The translations under genes were made by a program, and so were the position numbers. From positions 29,132,186 to 29,196,185 of the forward strand of contig JAGTTD010000002.1 of NCBI GenBank assembly GCA_018398585.1: a DNA stretch of 64,000 bases, given 5' to 3'. Positions within the stretch are counted from its first letter, which is position 1, and every line of letters starts with the position of its first letter. Below are positions 53,298-63,425 of this stretch, piece after piece. The notes beneath the pieces are model-generated. The model saw nothing but the letters and a program-made list of their open reading frames with translations, was not told the DNA's origin and did no database searches. The DNA comes from Simmondsia chinensis. Its lineage: Eukaryota; Streptophyta; Magnoliopsida; Caryophyllales; Simmondsiaceae.

Positions 53298-54040
53298 TTT
53301 TCTTTTGAAACACCCATTTACATCCTATGGTTTGCATTCCCTAGGAAGATCCACTAACACCCAAGTATTATTACTCATAATTGAGTCCAACTCATTACTA
53401 ATGACCTCTCTCCAAAGTGGAGCATCTATGCTTTCATGGCCTCATGATAAGTCTTAGGATCTTCCTCTAACATGAACGCATTTACAACATGCTCATCAAA
53501 ATAGCGCGTTCAAAAAGAAATGCAGTCATGAAGTTAGGTTAAAAACTAGTTTCAGTTCGAGCCATCTTACTTCTTATAAGCTCATGAACCTTGAGTTCAG
53601 GGGGTGAATAATTAGATGAAGGAGTAGATGCATTAGGCAAAGAAACATGCATAGATTCTTTCGTAGGAAACACATGCTAGAAGAACTCAACATCTCGAGA
53701 CTCCAAAATCTTACCGAGCCCAGGGCTCAAGCTATTCAATAAAATGAATCTATATGTGGCACTGTTCAAAGCATAACTAACGAACACAACATCTACAGTT
53801 TTCGGACCCATTTTAGTTACTTTTAAGTTTTGGTACCCCAATTTTAGCTGGACACTTTGAGGTGTTGAAGGTTAGGCGCATCGCCATTCAATAATTTATA
53901 AGGTGTTCTATCTAAATTTTTATATGGAACCCTATTAAGCACAAGGCATGAAAATTACATGGCTTCCCCCCGTAAGCTCTAGGATAGGACTGAGCTAAAT
54001 AACATAGCGTTGATCATCTCTTTAAGGGTTGTATTCCCTC
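53298..54040 (-). pseudogene. Array D internal 2 integrase C-terminus and linker, broken
   Basis: Colinear with 47426-48291. Typical blocks such as V-F-V-S-Y-A-L-N-S-A lie near 53760-53800. Stops throughout. Confidence 0.6.
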
Positions 54041-54950
54041 TCTCAGCTATACCATTTTGTTGGGGTGTATAAAGGGCTAGAACTTCATGAATTATGCCAC
54101 ATTTATCAAAATGCTTCTTGAGGTAGGTAGTGTCACACTTAGACCCTTTATTAGACCTGTTTCTACGGCCTAATTAGTTCTCTAATATTGCCCTATACTT
54201 GAGGAACATTTCTTTAGCCTCATCCTTAGAACTCAAGAGATACACCTTGGTGAATCTCGAGTGGTCATCAACGAAGGTAATGTAGTACATCTTACCACCT
54301 ATACTCAAGGTGTTCTTAAAGTCACCTAAGTTATTGGGCACAAATTCAAGCAGGCTAGATGTTCGTTTAACATATTTGTTAACCGGCTTTTTAGGGTGCT
54401 TGGCCTTGACACATATACCACATTTGTTAGGTTCACAGTTGGAAATTAAAATTATTTGTTTAAGCTTCATAAGCAAATTATAATTGACATGTCCCAGCCT
54501 AGCATACCACAAATCCATTGACTCAACAATATAAGTAGAAGTAGATGCATTCTTATTCATTTCCACATCAAGTACAAAGAGACCCCCATTCCAAAAACTC
54601 TTGCCTACAAAGTTGGTATTTTTGGCAATAACAAGCTTATCAGATTCAAAGGTCAGTTTAAAACCAACTTTGTTAAGCAATGCACTAGAAACAAGATTTC
54701 TACGCAAATCAGACACATGCATCACATTTTGCAATGACAAAAACTTTCCAGAGTTAAGTTTTAGAAGGACATTTCCCTTACCAAGAATAGGGACTAAACT
54801 AGAATTACCCATGAACAGACACTCCCCCACATCGGCTTTTTCATACTCTAGGAATAGGTCCTTATTGGTGTAGATGTGCCTCGTGGCACCAGTATCTACA
54901 ACCCACTCGTCCATATTCCCAACCACATTCACCTCGGAGATTATGGCCAC
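54041..54950 (-). pseudogene. Array D internal 2 protease, pre-integrase, integrase
   Basis: 258 codons open (54174-54950): E-W-V-V-D-T-G-A-T-R-H-I (intact protease site), L-V-P-I-L-G-K-G, L-Q-N-V-M-H-V-S-D-L-R-R-N-L, W-Y-A-R-L-G-H-V-N-Y, C-G-I-C-V-K-A-K-H-P-K-K-P and T-F-V-D-D-H-S-R-F. The first integrase Asp is lost (F-V-P-N-N-L). After a stop, Q-Q-N-G-I-A-E-R-G-N with the catalytic Glu reads at about 54040-54090. Confidence 0.83.
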
Positions 54951-55795
54951 AAAGACATCACCGCTCTCGGTGAGGTTGGCTTGGGGTTTGTGTTCTTTAG
55001 GCTTTCCGGGTCCAAATCCCTTCTTGCAGTGTCTCGAGGTATGGTCTATCTTGCCACAGGTCCAACATGTTCCCTTGGCTCATTTTTGTCCACTTTTAGG
55101 GTTGTTTTGAGGTCTCTTGTCCTGGGTATGTTTCTTCAAGTTCGAGCCCGAGCTCGAGCCTCGGTTGGAATGCCTCTTGTTCCATGGCTTCTTAAGCTTG
55201 TTTTTTGTTCTGGTCCTCGAGATTAATATGGGAAACTAACTCTTGTAAATTCTTCTTTTTGTGTTTTAGTTGAGCCTTATAGTTTTCCCTGAAGGAGGCA
55301 ATTTCTCACTAAGACAATTTGCCAGAAATGTCTCACACATTTTCAATCCTTCGTTAAGTATATTGGGACACGAGTTTTCATACTTGTGGATCTGGTCTAA
55401 GACAGGCTTATCATCGGTCATGGTGAAAGACAACCACTTAGTGCATACATACTTCTTAGTTGCATTGTCATCTATACCGTATTTGTTACGTAAGGCTTCC
55501 CAGATTTCTTTAGCATTTTTTATCTTACTAAAAATTTGGTAAAGTGAGGCTGTCATGTAATGCAACAACATTCCCTTACAAGTTTGATTATCTTTGTTGA
55601 AGTCTCGGCTCGACCTAAGAGGAGCCTTGTCACTCGAGAGGGTGTAATGGACATCAATTTGTCCAAGAAAAACTCCATCTTATCAGACCAAATTTTATAG
55701 TTTTTTTGTCTAAAGGTTTAGTCTTTGACATGTCAGTTATGATAAAACCAGCATTAGCCACGTTTTGATTACTCATTTTAATAAATGACTTAGAT
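54951..55795 (-). pseudogene. Array D internal 2 Gag and nucleocapsid
   Basis: The knuckle is complete: C-W-T-C-G-K-I-D-H-T-S-R-H-C (55026-55067). Capsid part 55266-55571 reads K-E-I-W-E-A-L-R-N-K-Y-G-I-D and K-W-L-S-F-T-M-T-D-D-K-P. A start ATG is at 55776 on the minus strand (M-S-N-Q-N-V-A-N), 20 bp after L3, but the frame breaks before the capsid. Unlike families A and B, this family has a capsid domain. Confidence 0.78.
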
Positions 55796-56844
55796 TGTTG
55801 GAAAAAGTATGGAAAATGAGCAATCAAATTCTCAAATTCGAGGTGCCAAGACTAACTTGAGATGGGGGCAAATAAACTTAAACAACCCAATGACAAAGAT
55901 GAACTCAATAAATCTCTTATTACACCAACTTGACTTGAGACAAGATAATTAGACAACTGAAATTAAAAGATTCAGAGAGGAAAGATTGAACCAATGGAAT
56001 TTGTCGAGCTGTGGAGTTCACCACTGCCCTAAGTCGTTTATGCCCCCACTACGGTAAAAATGGGATTGTTGGGCATCCCGACTCGCAGGGTTAACACAGC
56101 ATCCAACATAAGAGTGTATTCTCGGGTGATGAGTTGGAGTATGCTTCAACTTGCTCAGTAACCCAAATAAAGACAGAGAGAATTTCAAAGGGAAAAAAAG
56201 AATTACTTCTGTATTTTTCAATGTTTTTTTTCTTCCTGTGTATCAAACAACCACCCAAAGCACGATATTTATGTGCAAAAATACTTGGCGTGCAACAAAG
56301 AATAAGTTTAGGATTGTGGGAAAGAAATCCGGCCATAATAAGGAAACTGGCTAATATAGAGGAGCACAAAATCTGGGCACAATCAAGGCAAGAACGGTTA
56401 TGGAACGAAGTGGGCAGTTACTTCATCAAATGCGTGTCTCAAGCTCGAGGTTGCTATTCCGAACTCGAGCCTGGACAATGCACAAAAGCTCAAGCTAAAC
56501 AGCCTCAAGGCCAGACATAAGAGACCCTCGAGCTCAAGCATAACAGCCTTGAGCGTAGTCTAAGAATCTCCCCTAGAGCTCAATTACTATAAATAAAATA
56601 TGGTGTCCACATAAATAAAAGTCTGGGTTAGAAAAAGTCCACATCACACTGCGACACGACGCTGCTCCACGAGGCAGGGTGGGCGCGTGCGCCAAAAAAA
56701 CCTATTCTATTTCCCTCAAGACATTGCCAAGTACAAGGAGAGGAATATTTTTAAACTACAGCTCCTTTCACCATTCCTCCTACATGGGATAGATTAAAAA
56801 CACAAGACTCTAAAATTGAAACACATTACCCCAATACTCCAACA
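55796..56844 (-). repeat. Array D LTR L3 (5' LTR of array)
   Basis: 1049 bp; TGTTGGAAAAAG to CTCCAACA, undeleted. The sequence inside it (ATCTAAGTCATTT on the minus strand) does not match the Met-tRNA primer site; the primer is unknown. Confidence 0.86.
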
Positions 56845-56991
56845 AAACCCGCACTAAAATTGTTCAAAAATAAGTTGACTTTTATGTGGATACGATACCC
56901 ATATACTCACTAGTTGCTATGCCAAACTCGTACGCTTGCGAGTGCAAGGTTTTCAATGAAATTACATCAAGCTTTTGGCAATTACTAGCTC

Positions 56992-57316
56992 TGTCGGGAA
57001 TATAAAACATTGTATTTATTTGTATTTTACACATTTAGTAGTATTAGTTGACTAGGAAAATTGGCATTAATCCCCCCTTGTAACCAACACTTGAATAGGG
57101 GAGAGGGGGAGTTTTGCTTGTATTTAATTCTACCTTTGTTCCTCCATGTAAATCTTGTAATTAAGTAGTCTAGGATTCCTTTGCAAGTGTTAGGCTAGAC
57201 TTTTCATTCCTCTTTGTATTATTATAAGTAGAGGAGATTGCTAATTAGAAAATCATCCAGTTTTCCTTCAAATTTTCTAAGTGTTTATTATATTTTAGGT
57301 TTTACGTTTTTCTACA
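56992..57316 (+). repeat. Element E 5' LTR
   Basis: TGTCGGGAATATAAAAC to TTTTTCTACA, 325 bp. TTATAAGTAGAGG near 57232 is a possible TATA region (3' LTR equivalent near 61953). Confidence 0.9.
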
Positions 57317-57328
57317 TGGTATTGGAGC
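57317..57328 (+). promoter_or_regulatory. Element E primer-binding site
   Basis: TGGTATTGGAGC directly after the LTR, two changes from the Met-tRNA site TGGTATCAGAGC. Confidence 0.75.
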
Positions 57329-57438
57329 GCGTTTGAATCAGAATCATCAACCTTGCATTCGTTCTTTGTTGTCCACCTAGTCGTGAGTCTCCCTCTTCTT
57401 TCTTGGTTTAGTTGTGTTTTTTTCGTGTTTAATTCATA

Positions 57439-58080
57439 ATGGCGGAAGAAAAGACTAACCAAATTGTTGCTTCGAGCATTGTGTCAGGAGGAGTTCCTGA
57501 TGTAAACTCTCCCTATTATTTACACCCCTCGTATCTCCCGGGGCTTGTTTTTGTTCAAGACATTTTAACGGGTCCTAATTTTCCGGCATGGAGGTGTTCT
57601 ATCTTTAAGGTTTTCAAGGCTAAAAGAAAACTTAGGTTCTTGATGGAACCATTGTGAAATCGGACGAATCTTTGCAAGATTTTGAAAATTGGAGCACATG
57701 TGATTCCATGGTTTCCTTGTGCCTCACTAATTCTGTCTCCAAGAAATTAACGCTAGTATTGTATATTTTGAAACCTCGCACGACATTTGGCTAGATTTAA
57801 ACGAGTGTTTCTTGCAAGGAAACACTCCTTGTATCTATGAAATCAAATGCGAAATTTCACATTTAAAATAAGAAAGCATGTCATTATTTGATATGGGATG
57901 AGCTTTATACCTTATTGGCCAAACCCCCGTGTACGTGCGGATCGGGCCAAGGATTTGCGGCCATACGGGATATGGAAAGGTTGGTTGATTTTTTGACGGA
58001 CTTGGACCCATCTCCACAATGAGATCTTAATTGATGAACACTGAGCCTTTGCCTTCGGTAACTAATGCCTATTCAACACT
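57439..58080 (+). pseudogene. Element E Gag capsid, broken
   Basis: ATG at 57439 begins M-A-E-E-K-T-N. Residues 24-60 read N-S-P-Y-Y-L-H-P-S-Y-L-P-G-L-V and L-T-G-P-N-F-P-A-W-R-C-S, the typical start of this copia Gag type. The frame ends at 57657; homologous codons continue in other frames (C-L-T-N-S-V near 57720, then a Y-x-x-L-W-D-E-L-like block near 57890). Confidence 0.78.
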
Positions 58081-58875
58081 TTGTCCAGAGGAAAAAAGCA
58101 AAGTGTTGCATCGGGTAGTTTAGTTTTCCCAGAAGCCACTGCCCCTGTTGCTAAAGGGAATAACATGGATGTTGGGGGCGGCTCGTCATTTTCAAATAGG
58201 CCACCACCCAAACGCAATAATCGTCTAGTTTGCTCTTATTGTAAGAAACAGGGACATACAAAAGATCGTTGTTTCGAGCTGATCGGGTACCCGGCTGGAT
58301 GGAAGAAACGTAGTAACAGTGGAAGGCCTGCTACTGCCGCTGCTGCGCAACAGGAGCTCATTCACCCAGGCTGGCAACTGACACTACTAGCGGCACCCGG
58401 AGGCGTGACTGCCGAGGCCCATGACAGGAGCCTGATCTTGGGTCTCTCAGCTTCTCAGTATCAGCAGTTGTTAGGACTGCTCAACCGGAAAAATAGTGCT
58501 CCATGCGTAAGCTTGATAGGTCAGGGTTCATTTGATAATAGTGTTTGGATTATTGATGGGGGTGCGACAGACCACATGGTATCATCAGATTTTGTTCTGC
58601 TTGATGGTCAAGTTAACACCAAGATTTGACCCATTAGATTGCCAAATGGTACTTTGATCGTTTCTCATGTCGGACGTGCAAGGATCACGGATAATATTGT
58701 TCTCGAGAACATGTTACAAATTCCAATTTTTCATTGCAATTTATTATCCGTAAGCAAATTGACTAGAGATATAAATTGTACTTTAACATTTTTTTTAAAA
58801 AAAATTTGTGTCACACGGGACCTGCCCTCAAGGAAGCCGATTGGAGCGGGTAGAGAATGAGATGGGCTATACGTC
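58081..58875 (+). pseudogene. Element E zinc knuckle and protease
   Basis: 58081-58629 contains a complete knuckle C-S-Y-C-K-K-Q-G-H-T-K-D-R-C, then Y-P-A-G-W-K. The protease site reads W-I-I-D-G-G-A-T-D-H-M (family D-S-G-A-T; Asp kept, Ser changed to Gly). A stop at 58627 interrupts. 58639-58860 continues L-P-N-G-T and L-L-S-V-S-K-L. Confidence 0.8.
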
Positions 58876-59691
58876 TTGGAGAGTCATGCCGTTCTGAAGT
58901 CTGCTCAAGTTGAAGGTGCCACTAATAGGGGTGTTTTGTGGCACCGTCGGTTGGGACATGTTCCATTTAATAAGTTATCTAGTTTTTCCAATTTGGACAT
59001 TGGTATTGTTTTTGATGTCATTTTTTATTCATGTCATCGGGCTAAACAAACACAATTTCCTTTTCCCATTTCTGTTAGTAGATCAGTTGCTGGTTTTGAG
59101 TTGCTTCATGTTGATATTTGGGGACCATACCGTACTTAATCAATGACAGGAGCTCCTTTTTTTCACAATTGTCGATGATTTTAGTAGATGCACTTGGGTT
59201 TATTTGATGTGAGACAAATCTCAGTCTCACAAGATTCTTATGGATTTTTGTGAATTAGTACAAACTCAGTACAATTTACGTGTTAACCAAGTTGGAAGTG
59301 ATAATGGTGCAGAATTTCTCATTGGGTTGTTACTTCATTTTTATGAAGAAAAGGGCATATAAGTGCAGAATTCGTGTAATGATACGCCTCAACAAAACGA
59401 GGTGGTAGATAGGAAGCATCATCACCTCCTTGAAGTAGCTAGAGTGATTAGGTTCGAGGCGGGCCTTCCTATCCAGTTTGGGGAGAATGTGTGTTGATGG
59501 TGGCCTATTTAATCAATCTTATGCCTACAAAACAAGAGTCCCTATGAAATGCTACTCGGTAAAGTTCCTTTGTGCGTGTTTTTGGATATTTGTGTTATGT
59601 TCATAATAAGGATCATAGTAAGGATAAATTTGGTAGCTAGGCAATTCGTGGTGTTTTTATTGGTTATCCTCACGGAAAGAAAGGGTATAAG
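58876..59691 (+). pseudogene. Element E pre-integrase and integrase core, broken
   Basis: 58876-59139 reads W-H-R-R-L-G-H-V-P-F and H-R-A-K-Q-T-Q-F-P-F-P, then L-L-H-V-D-I-W-G-P-Y (first catalytic Asp). Beyond it, in other frames: T-I-V-D-D-F-S-R-C-T-W-V, then S-D-N-G-A-E-F (second Asp, near 59299) and P-Q-Q-N-E-V-V-D-R-K, where the catalytic Glu seems lost near 59400. Confidence 0.78.
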
Positions 59692-60257
59692 GTGTATGAT
59701 TTAGACAACAAAAGAGTTGTGGTTTCTCATGATGTGATTTTTCATGAAAGTGAGTTTCCGTATCTTGAAAAGAAGAATGATAATGATTTTCATGATGCCA
59801 TTTTTGAGTTAATACGCTATGTTGACGATGGCGATTTATTGCAAGTACAGGGGCCGAGCCCCCTATTGGTTGACGGTGCTACCGTACCTGACAGAAAAGA
59901 GCTCGGTCAGACCAATGACCGAACACTGTTTAGTTAGGGTAGTGAAGGGGAGCAAGGTTGGGTTTAGACTGGGAGGCCGAATTGTGTTTGTTCAATGCCT
60001 ATGAAGTACCAAGATTATGTGGTTGACTTTCCTTCTTCTATAGCCCATCCTCAGGATACCCCTTCGTCGACTAACTCAGAAACGGTTTATCCTTTATCAA
60101 ACTATGTGTCTAATGCACGATTTACTAATTCTCACTCAAATTTGCTTCAAGCCATCACTTCCAGTGATGGGCCAAGAAATTTTGCTCAAGCAGTAGGTTC
60201 ACAACTTTTGAGAGAGGCAATGGAAAAAGAGATTTTAGCACTGGAACAAAACAAGAC
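59692..60257 (+). pseudogene. Element E integrase C-terminus and linker, broken
   Basis: 59692-59937 reads Y-D-L-D-N-K-R-V-V-V-S-H-D-V-I-F-H-E-S-E-F-P, the usual post-core block. 59995-60345 contains P-L-S-N-Y-V and [14 protein letters not shown], then N-K-T-W, the usual run-in to RT. Confidence 0.76.
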
Positions 60258-60939
60258 TTGGACACTGGAAGAGTTGCCCCGGGAAAATGTGCGATTGACT
60301 CAAAATGGGTTTACAAGATCAAGTACAAATTCGATGGGAGTATAGAACGGTATAAAGCAAGATTAATTACAAAAGGTTATACCCAGGTACAAGGCATCGA
60401 TTATCATAATTCTTTTGCTCCTGTTGCTAAACTAGTGACGGTTCATTGTGTACTTGCAGTTGCGGTAGCCAAGAATTAGATAATACATCAGTTAGATGTA
60501 AATAATGCTTTTCTTCATGGTGATATCAATGAGGAGGTCTATATGAAATTGCCTCAAGGTTTTGAAACGAAGGATGTTGGTTAAGTTTTTCATTTACGAA
60601 AATCACTTTATGGGCTTAAACAAGCTTCACGATATTGGAGTAAAAAATTCACAAATTCTCTCATTGAAATGTGCTTTCTTCAGTTTAAGTCCAACTATTC
60701 ATTGTTTACTTATAACAAGGGGGCCGTGTATACCGCCATCTTGGTGTATGTTAGTGACGTTGTTGTTTCCGTGAACAACTTAAATCACATTGAAGAAGTG
60801 AAATCTAGACTTAATGTCAAATTTGGCATTAAAAATTTAGGACCCGTCAAGTGCTTTCTTGGCATAGAGGTGGCACATTCTCAAAATGGGTTAGTTTTAA
60901 ATCAACGAAAGTATGCCCACGATATTTTAAGCTAAAGCA
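60258..60939 (+). pseudogene. Element E reverse transcriptase, broken
   Basis: 60258-60479 reads [22 protein letters not shown] and F-A-P-V-A-K. Then [11 protein letters not shown] and Y-G-L-K-Q-A lie in other frames. 60669-60935 has the active site V-Y-V-S-D (60747-60758), with Ser in place of the first Asp, and L-G-P-V-K-C-F-L-G-I-E. Confidence 0.82.
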
Positions 60940-61699
60940 GTCTTTTAGGTGCTAAACCAGTTTCGACGTCCATTGTTCAAAATCACCATTTAAGTGATGA
61001 GGAAGGTGACATAGTTGGGGACTTGGGCCAGTACGAAGGCTTCTTTATCTTACTATTACACGTCCCGACATTTGTTATGTTGCTGGCATACTCAGTCAAT
61101 TCATGCATAATCCACGGGTACTGCACTTAGAAGCTACTTTTCGGGTGCTTCGGTATAGCAAGGGGACACCAAGCCAAGGGATTTTTCTTCCACATAATTT
61201 TGATTTTAATCTTCATGCATACTGTGATACTGTTTGGGTAGGTTGTCCTACTAGCAGACAGTCTACTATAGGGTTCGTTGTATTTTTGGGTGGAGCTCCC
61301 ATATCTTGGCGTTCTATGAAATAATCAGTAGTTTCATTTTCCCCTGTAGAAGCAGAATACAGTGCCATGGCCAATGTTACTAGTGAGTGAGTTGGTTTGG
61401 CTAAGACGTTTACTTGTTGATCTTGCAGTTGATGTTCAAGAGCCAGCTATTCTATTCTGTGATAATCAAGCTGCACCACACATAGCTTCGAATCAAGTGT
61501 TTCATGAAAGAATTATGAAAGAACTAAACATATAGAGATTGATTGTCATTTTATTCGAGAAAAGTTATTGACCAAAGAAATCTCAAATTCATTTGTATGG
61601 TCATCGGGACAAGTGGTCGATATTTTCACCAAAGCTCTTTCTTCGCCATCTTTTTGTTTTCTCCTTTCCAAGTTCAGCATTGTAAATTTACATGCTCCA
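60940..61699 (+). pseudogene. Element E RNase H, broken
   Basis: 61103-61324 reads H-L-E-A-T-F-R-V-L-R-Y-S-K-G-T-P-S-Q-G, A-Y-C-D-T-V-W-V-G-C (family Y-C-D-A-D-W, one Asp lost), S-T-I-G-F-V-V-F-L-G and P-I-S-W-R-S. It continues with V-E-A-E-Y near 61350, F-C-D-N-Q-A near 61455 and D-I-F-T-K-A-L near 61620. Confidence 0.78.
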
Positions 61700-61712
61700 A
61701 CTTGAGGGGGAA
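61700..61712 (+). promoter_or_regulatory. Element E polypurine tract
   Basis: ACTTGAGGGGGAA directly before the 3' LTR. Confidence 0.8.
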
Positions 61713-62037
61713 TGTTGAGAATATATAACATTGTATTTATTTGTATTTTATACATTTAGTAGTATTAGTTGACTATGAAAATTGGCATTAATCCCCCCTT
61801 GTAACCAGCACTTGAATAGGGGAGAGGGGGAGTTTTGCTTGTGTTTAATTCTACTTTTATTCCTCCATGTAACTCTTGTAATTAAGTAGCCTAGGATTTT
61901 TTTGCAAGTGTCGGGCTAGACATTTCATTCATGTGTGTATTAGTATAAGTAGAGGGGATTGCCAATAAGAAAATCATCCAATTTTCCTTCAAATTTATTA
62001 AGTGTTTATTATATTTTAGCTTTTACGTTTTTCTACA
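61713..62037 (+). repeat. Element E 3' LTR
   Basis: TGTTGAGAATATATAAC to TTTTTCTACA, 325 bp. Paired with 56992-57316. Confidence 0.9.
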
Positions 62038-62865
62038 AGCTCAATATGACTAATCTTTTTATATAATTTTTTATTTATATGATTAACTAATCTAGTCACT
62101 CAGAAATATAAAAATTAATCAATTCGAATATTTCAAATGATTGATACATTCATTTAAATTCAGTTCCCAAAATTAGTTCACTTACATGACCCTTGATTGG
62201 GCAATCAGACTGTAAACTATATTAAATCCGAAATAAAATAAAAATCGTACTCATCATTATTTGGGCCGATTTAATTATATATATATGCATATTTTAAGTA
62301 TATCTATGGCCTACGTTCACATTTGAATATATTGCTTGTGTCCTATTTATACATTGTCTATCTTTGCGAGAATTTAAAGTTTTTTGAAAAATTTTTCAAC
62401 GTAGATAATAGGTGGGTGGGGAATATGTTTTAATCAATGTTACTTATTTCAAGTATTTTTGTTATTTTTTTGTTGGATACTGAATACGGAATATAAAAGA
62501 TGTATTTATGAGGATGCTTTTTTTTGGGTTTGGAAGCTTCTTTTTTGTTATTTAAAGTATGTTTTAATCCATGGTGGAATTTCTGAAAATTTATCTTCAC
62601 GTGTTTTATAAAATAATAAATCTGTAACTAATTGAACCCGTTCCAAATCAAAGCCCCACGGCCTATTTCTATTACTGAACATGTAAAATACTTATCTCTA
62701 TACTCTTGACTTCACCAGATCCAAGCTTTTGCTCACAGCCCAACAAACTGCTATTCACGTCTGACGACCGTCTACATGTTGTTGCCACAATGGCACCTTA
62801 GAACACCGCCAGGTACTGAGAAAAATAGCAACAAATCACCCATCTCAAGCCATTGTCAAAGGTAC
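62038..62865. other. AT-rich flank of element E
   Basis: About 0.8 kb with a short TA run (62275-62285), no coding signal and no LTR match seen. Confidence 0.45.
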
Positions 62866-63022
62866 TGTAAAATATAAGAAATACCTAGAGGAACTCTTGT
62901 ATATTGAATGAATTGAAAGAGTACAAAGGGGCTCCTTATATAGAGACATAATAATAAGCATAGAGATAGAACAGTAAATGCAATAAACCCTAAAACGTTT
63001 TTCTAGTTTGGTTTCTCTAATA
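62866..63022 (-). repeat. Element F putative 3' LTR, 157 bp
   Basis: Starts TGTAAAATATAAG and ends TCTCTAATA (CA changed to TA), next to the purine tract. A TATA-like box lies inside. Such a short LTR is possible for copia, but the partner is outside the window, so the edges are tentative. Confidence 0.45.
62934..62945 (-). promoter_or_regulatory. TATA box in element F LTR
   Basis: The minus strand reads CTCTATATAAGG, followed by AGCCCCTTTG and a CT-rich stretch, as in LTR promoters. Confidence 0.5.
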
Positions 63023-63037
63023 GGCTTCCTCAAGATG
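63023..63037 (-). promoter_or_regulatory. Element F polypurine tract
   Basis: The minus strand reads ATCTTGAGGAAGCC before the LTR. Confidence 0.55.
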
Positions 63038-63044
63038 GACATGG

Positions 63045-63425
63045 TGTTCATATTGTGTTTGTAGTAGGGAAAGCAATCAACAAATAGTCCTTTGGTGCAG
63101 ATATCAACAATTTGTTTGGTTGTGGGTGTGTAGAGTACTTGAAGATCCCCTTTGACAACCTTTTCTCAGACATGGAGAAAGTCAATGTCAACATGGGTGC
63201 TTCGATCATTTGAGATTGGGTTGGCGGCAAGGTATGAGACCAGGATATTGTCACACTATAGGATAACCAATTCAGTGTGTCTGAGTCCAAGATCATTCAA
63301 GACGTATCATATCTAGGCAAATTCCGCTAGAGCTTGGGCCACGACACGATATTTAGATTCATTGTTAGACTCAGAGACAGTTGCTTGTTTCCTAGCAAAC
63401 CATTAAATGAGGTTGTGACAGAGAA
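63045..63425 (-). pseudogene. Element F RNase H, broken
   Basis: In mixed frames: A-T-V-S-E-S-N-N-E-S-K-Y-R (family S-x-x-E-A-E-Y-R), D-L-G-L-R-H-T-E-L-V, C-D-N-I, then S-T-H-V-D-I-D-F near 63180, then P-T-T-K-Q-I-V-D-I-C-T-K-G-L near 63090. Stops interrupt several times. Confidence 0.75.

Larger units (their letters stand above)
44318..56844 (-). mobile_element. Ty1/copia array D: three LTRs, two internal regions
   Basis: Order: L1 (44318-45339), internal 1 (45340-50109), L2 (50110-51166), internal 2 (51167-55795), L3 (55796-56844). All minus-strand. The 5-bp duplication AAACC is perfect at 44313-44317 and 56845-56849. Each internal region runs gag, nucleocapsid, protease, integrase, RT, RNase H, with an untranslated segment carrying a three-unit 93-bp repeat before the 3' LTR. 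The three LTRs differ from one another to a similar degree. Matching outer duplications favour one insertion followed by unequal LTR recombination. Confidence 0.88.
56992..62037 (+). mobile_element. Ty1/copia element E, complete but defective, 5.05 kb
   Basis: LTRs 56992-57316 and 61713-62037, both 325 bp with about 27 differences by eye. Perfect 5-bp duplication AGCTC (56987-56991 and 62038-62042). Primer-binding and polypurine sites are present. Gag, protease, integrase, RT and RNase H are in order on the plus strand, with many stops. It is a different copia family from A, B and D (short LTRs, Gag with an N-P-Y-Y-L-H-P-type start, Ale/Ivana-like size); lineage is inferred. Confidence 0.9.
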
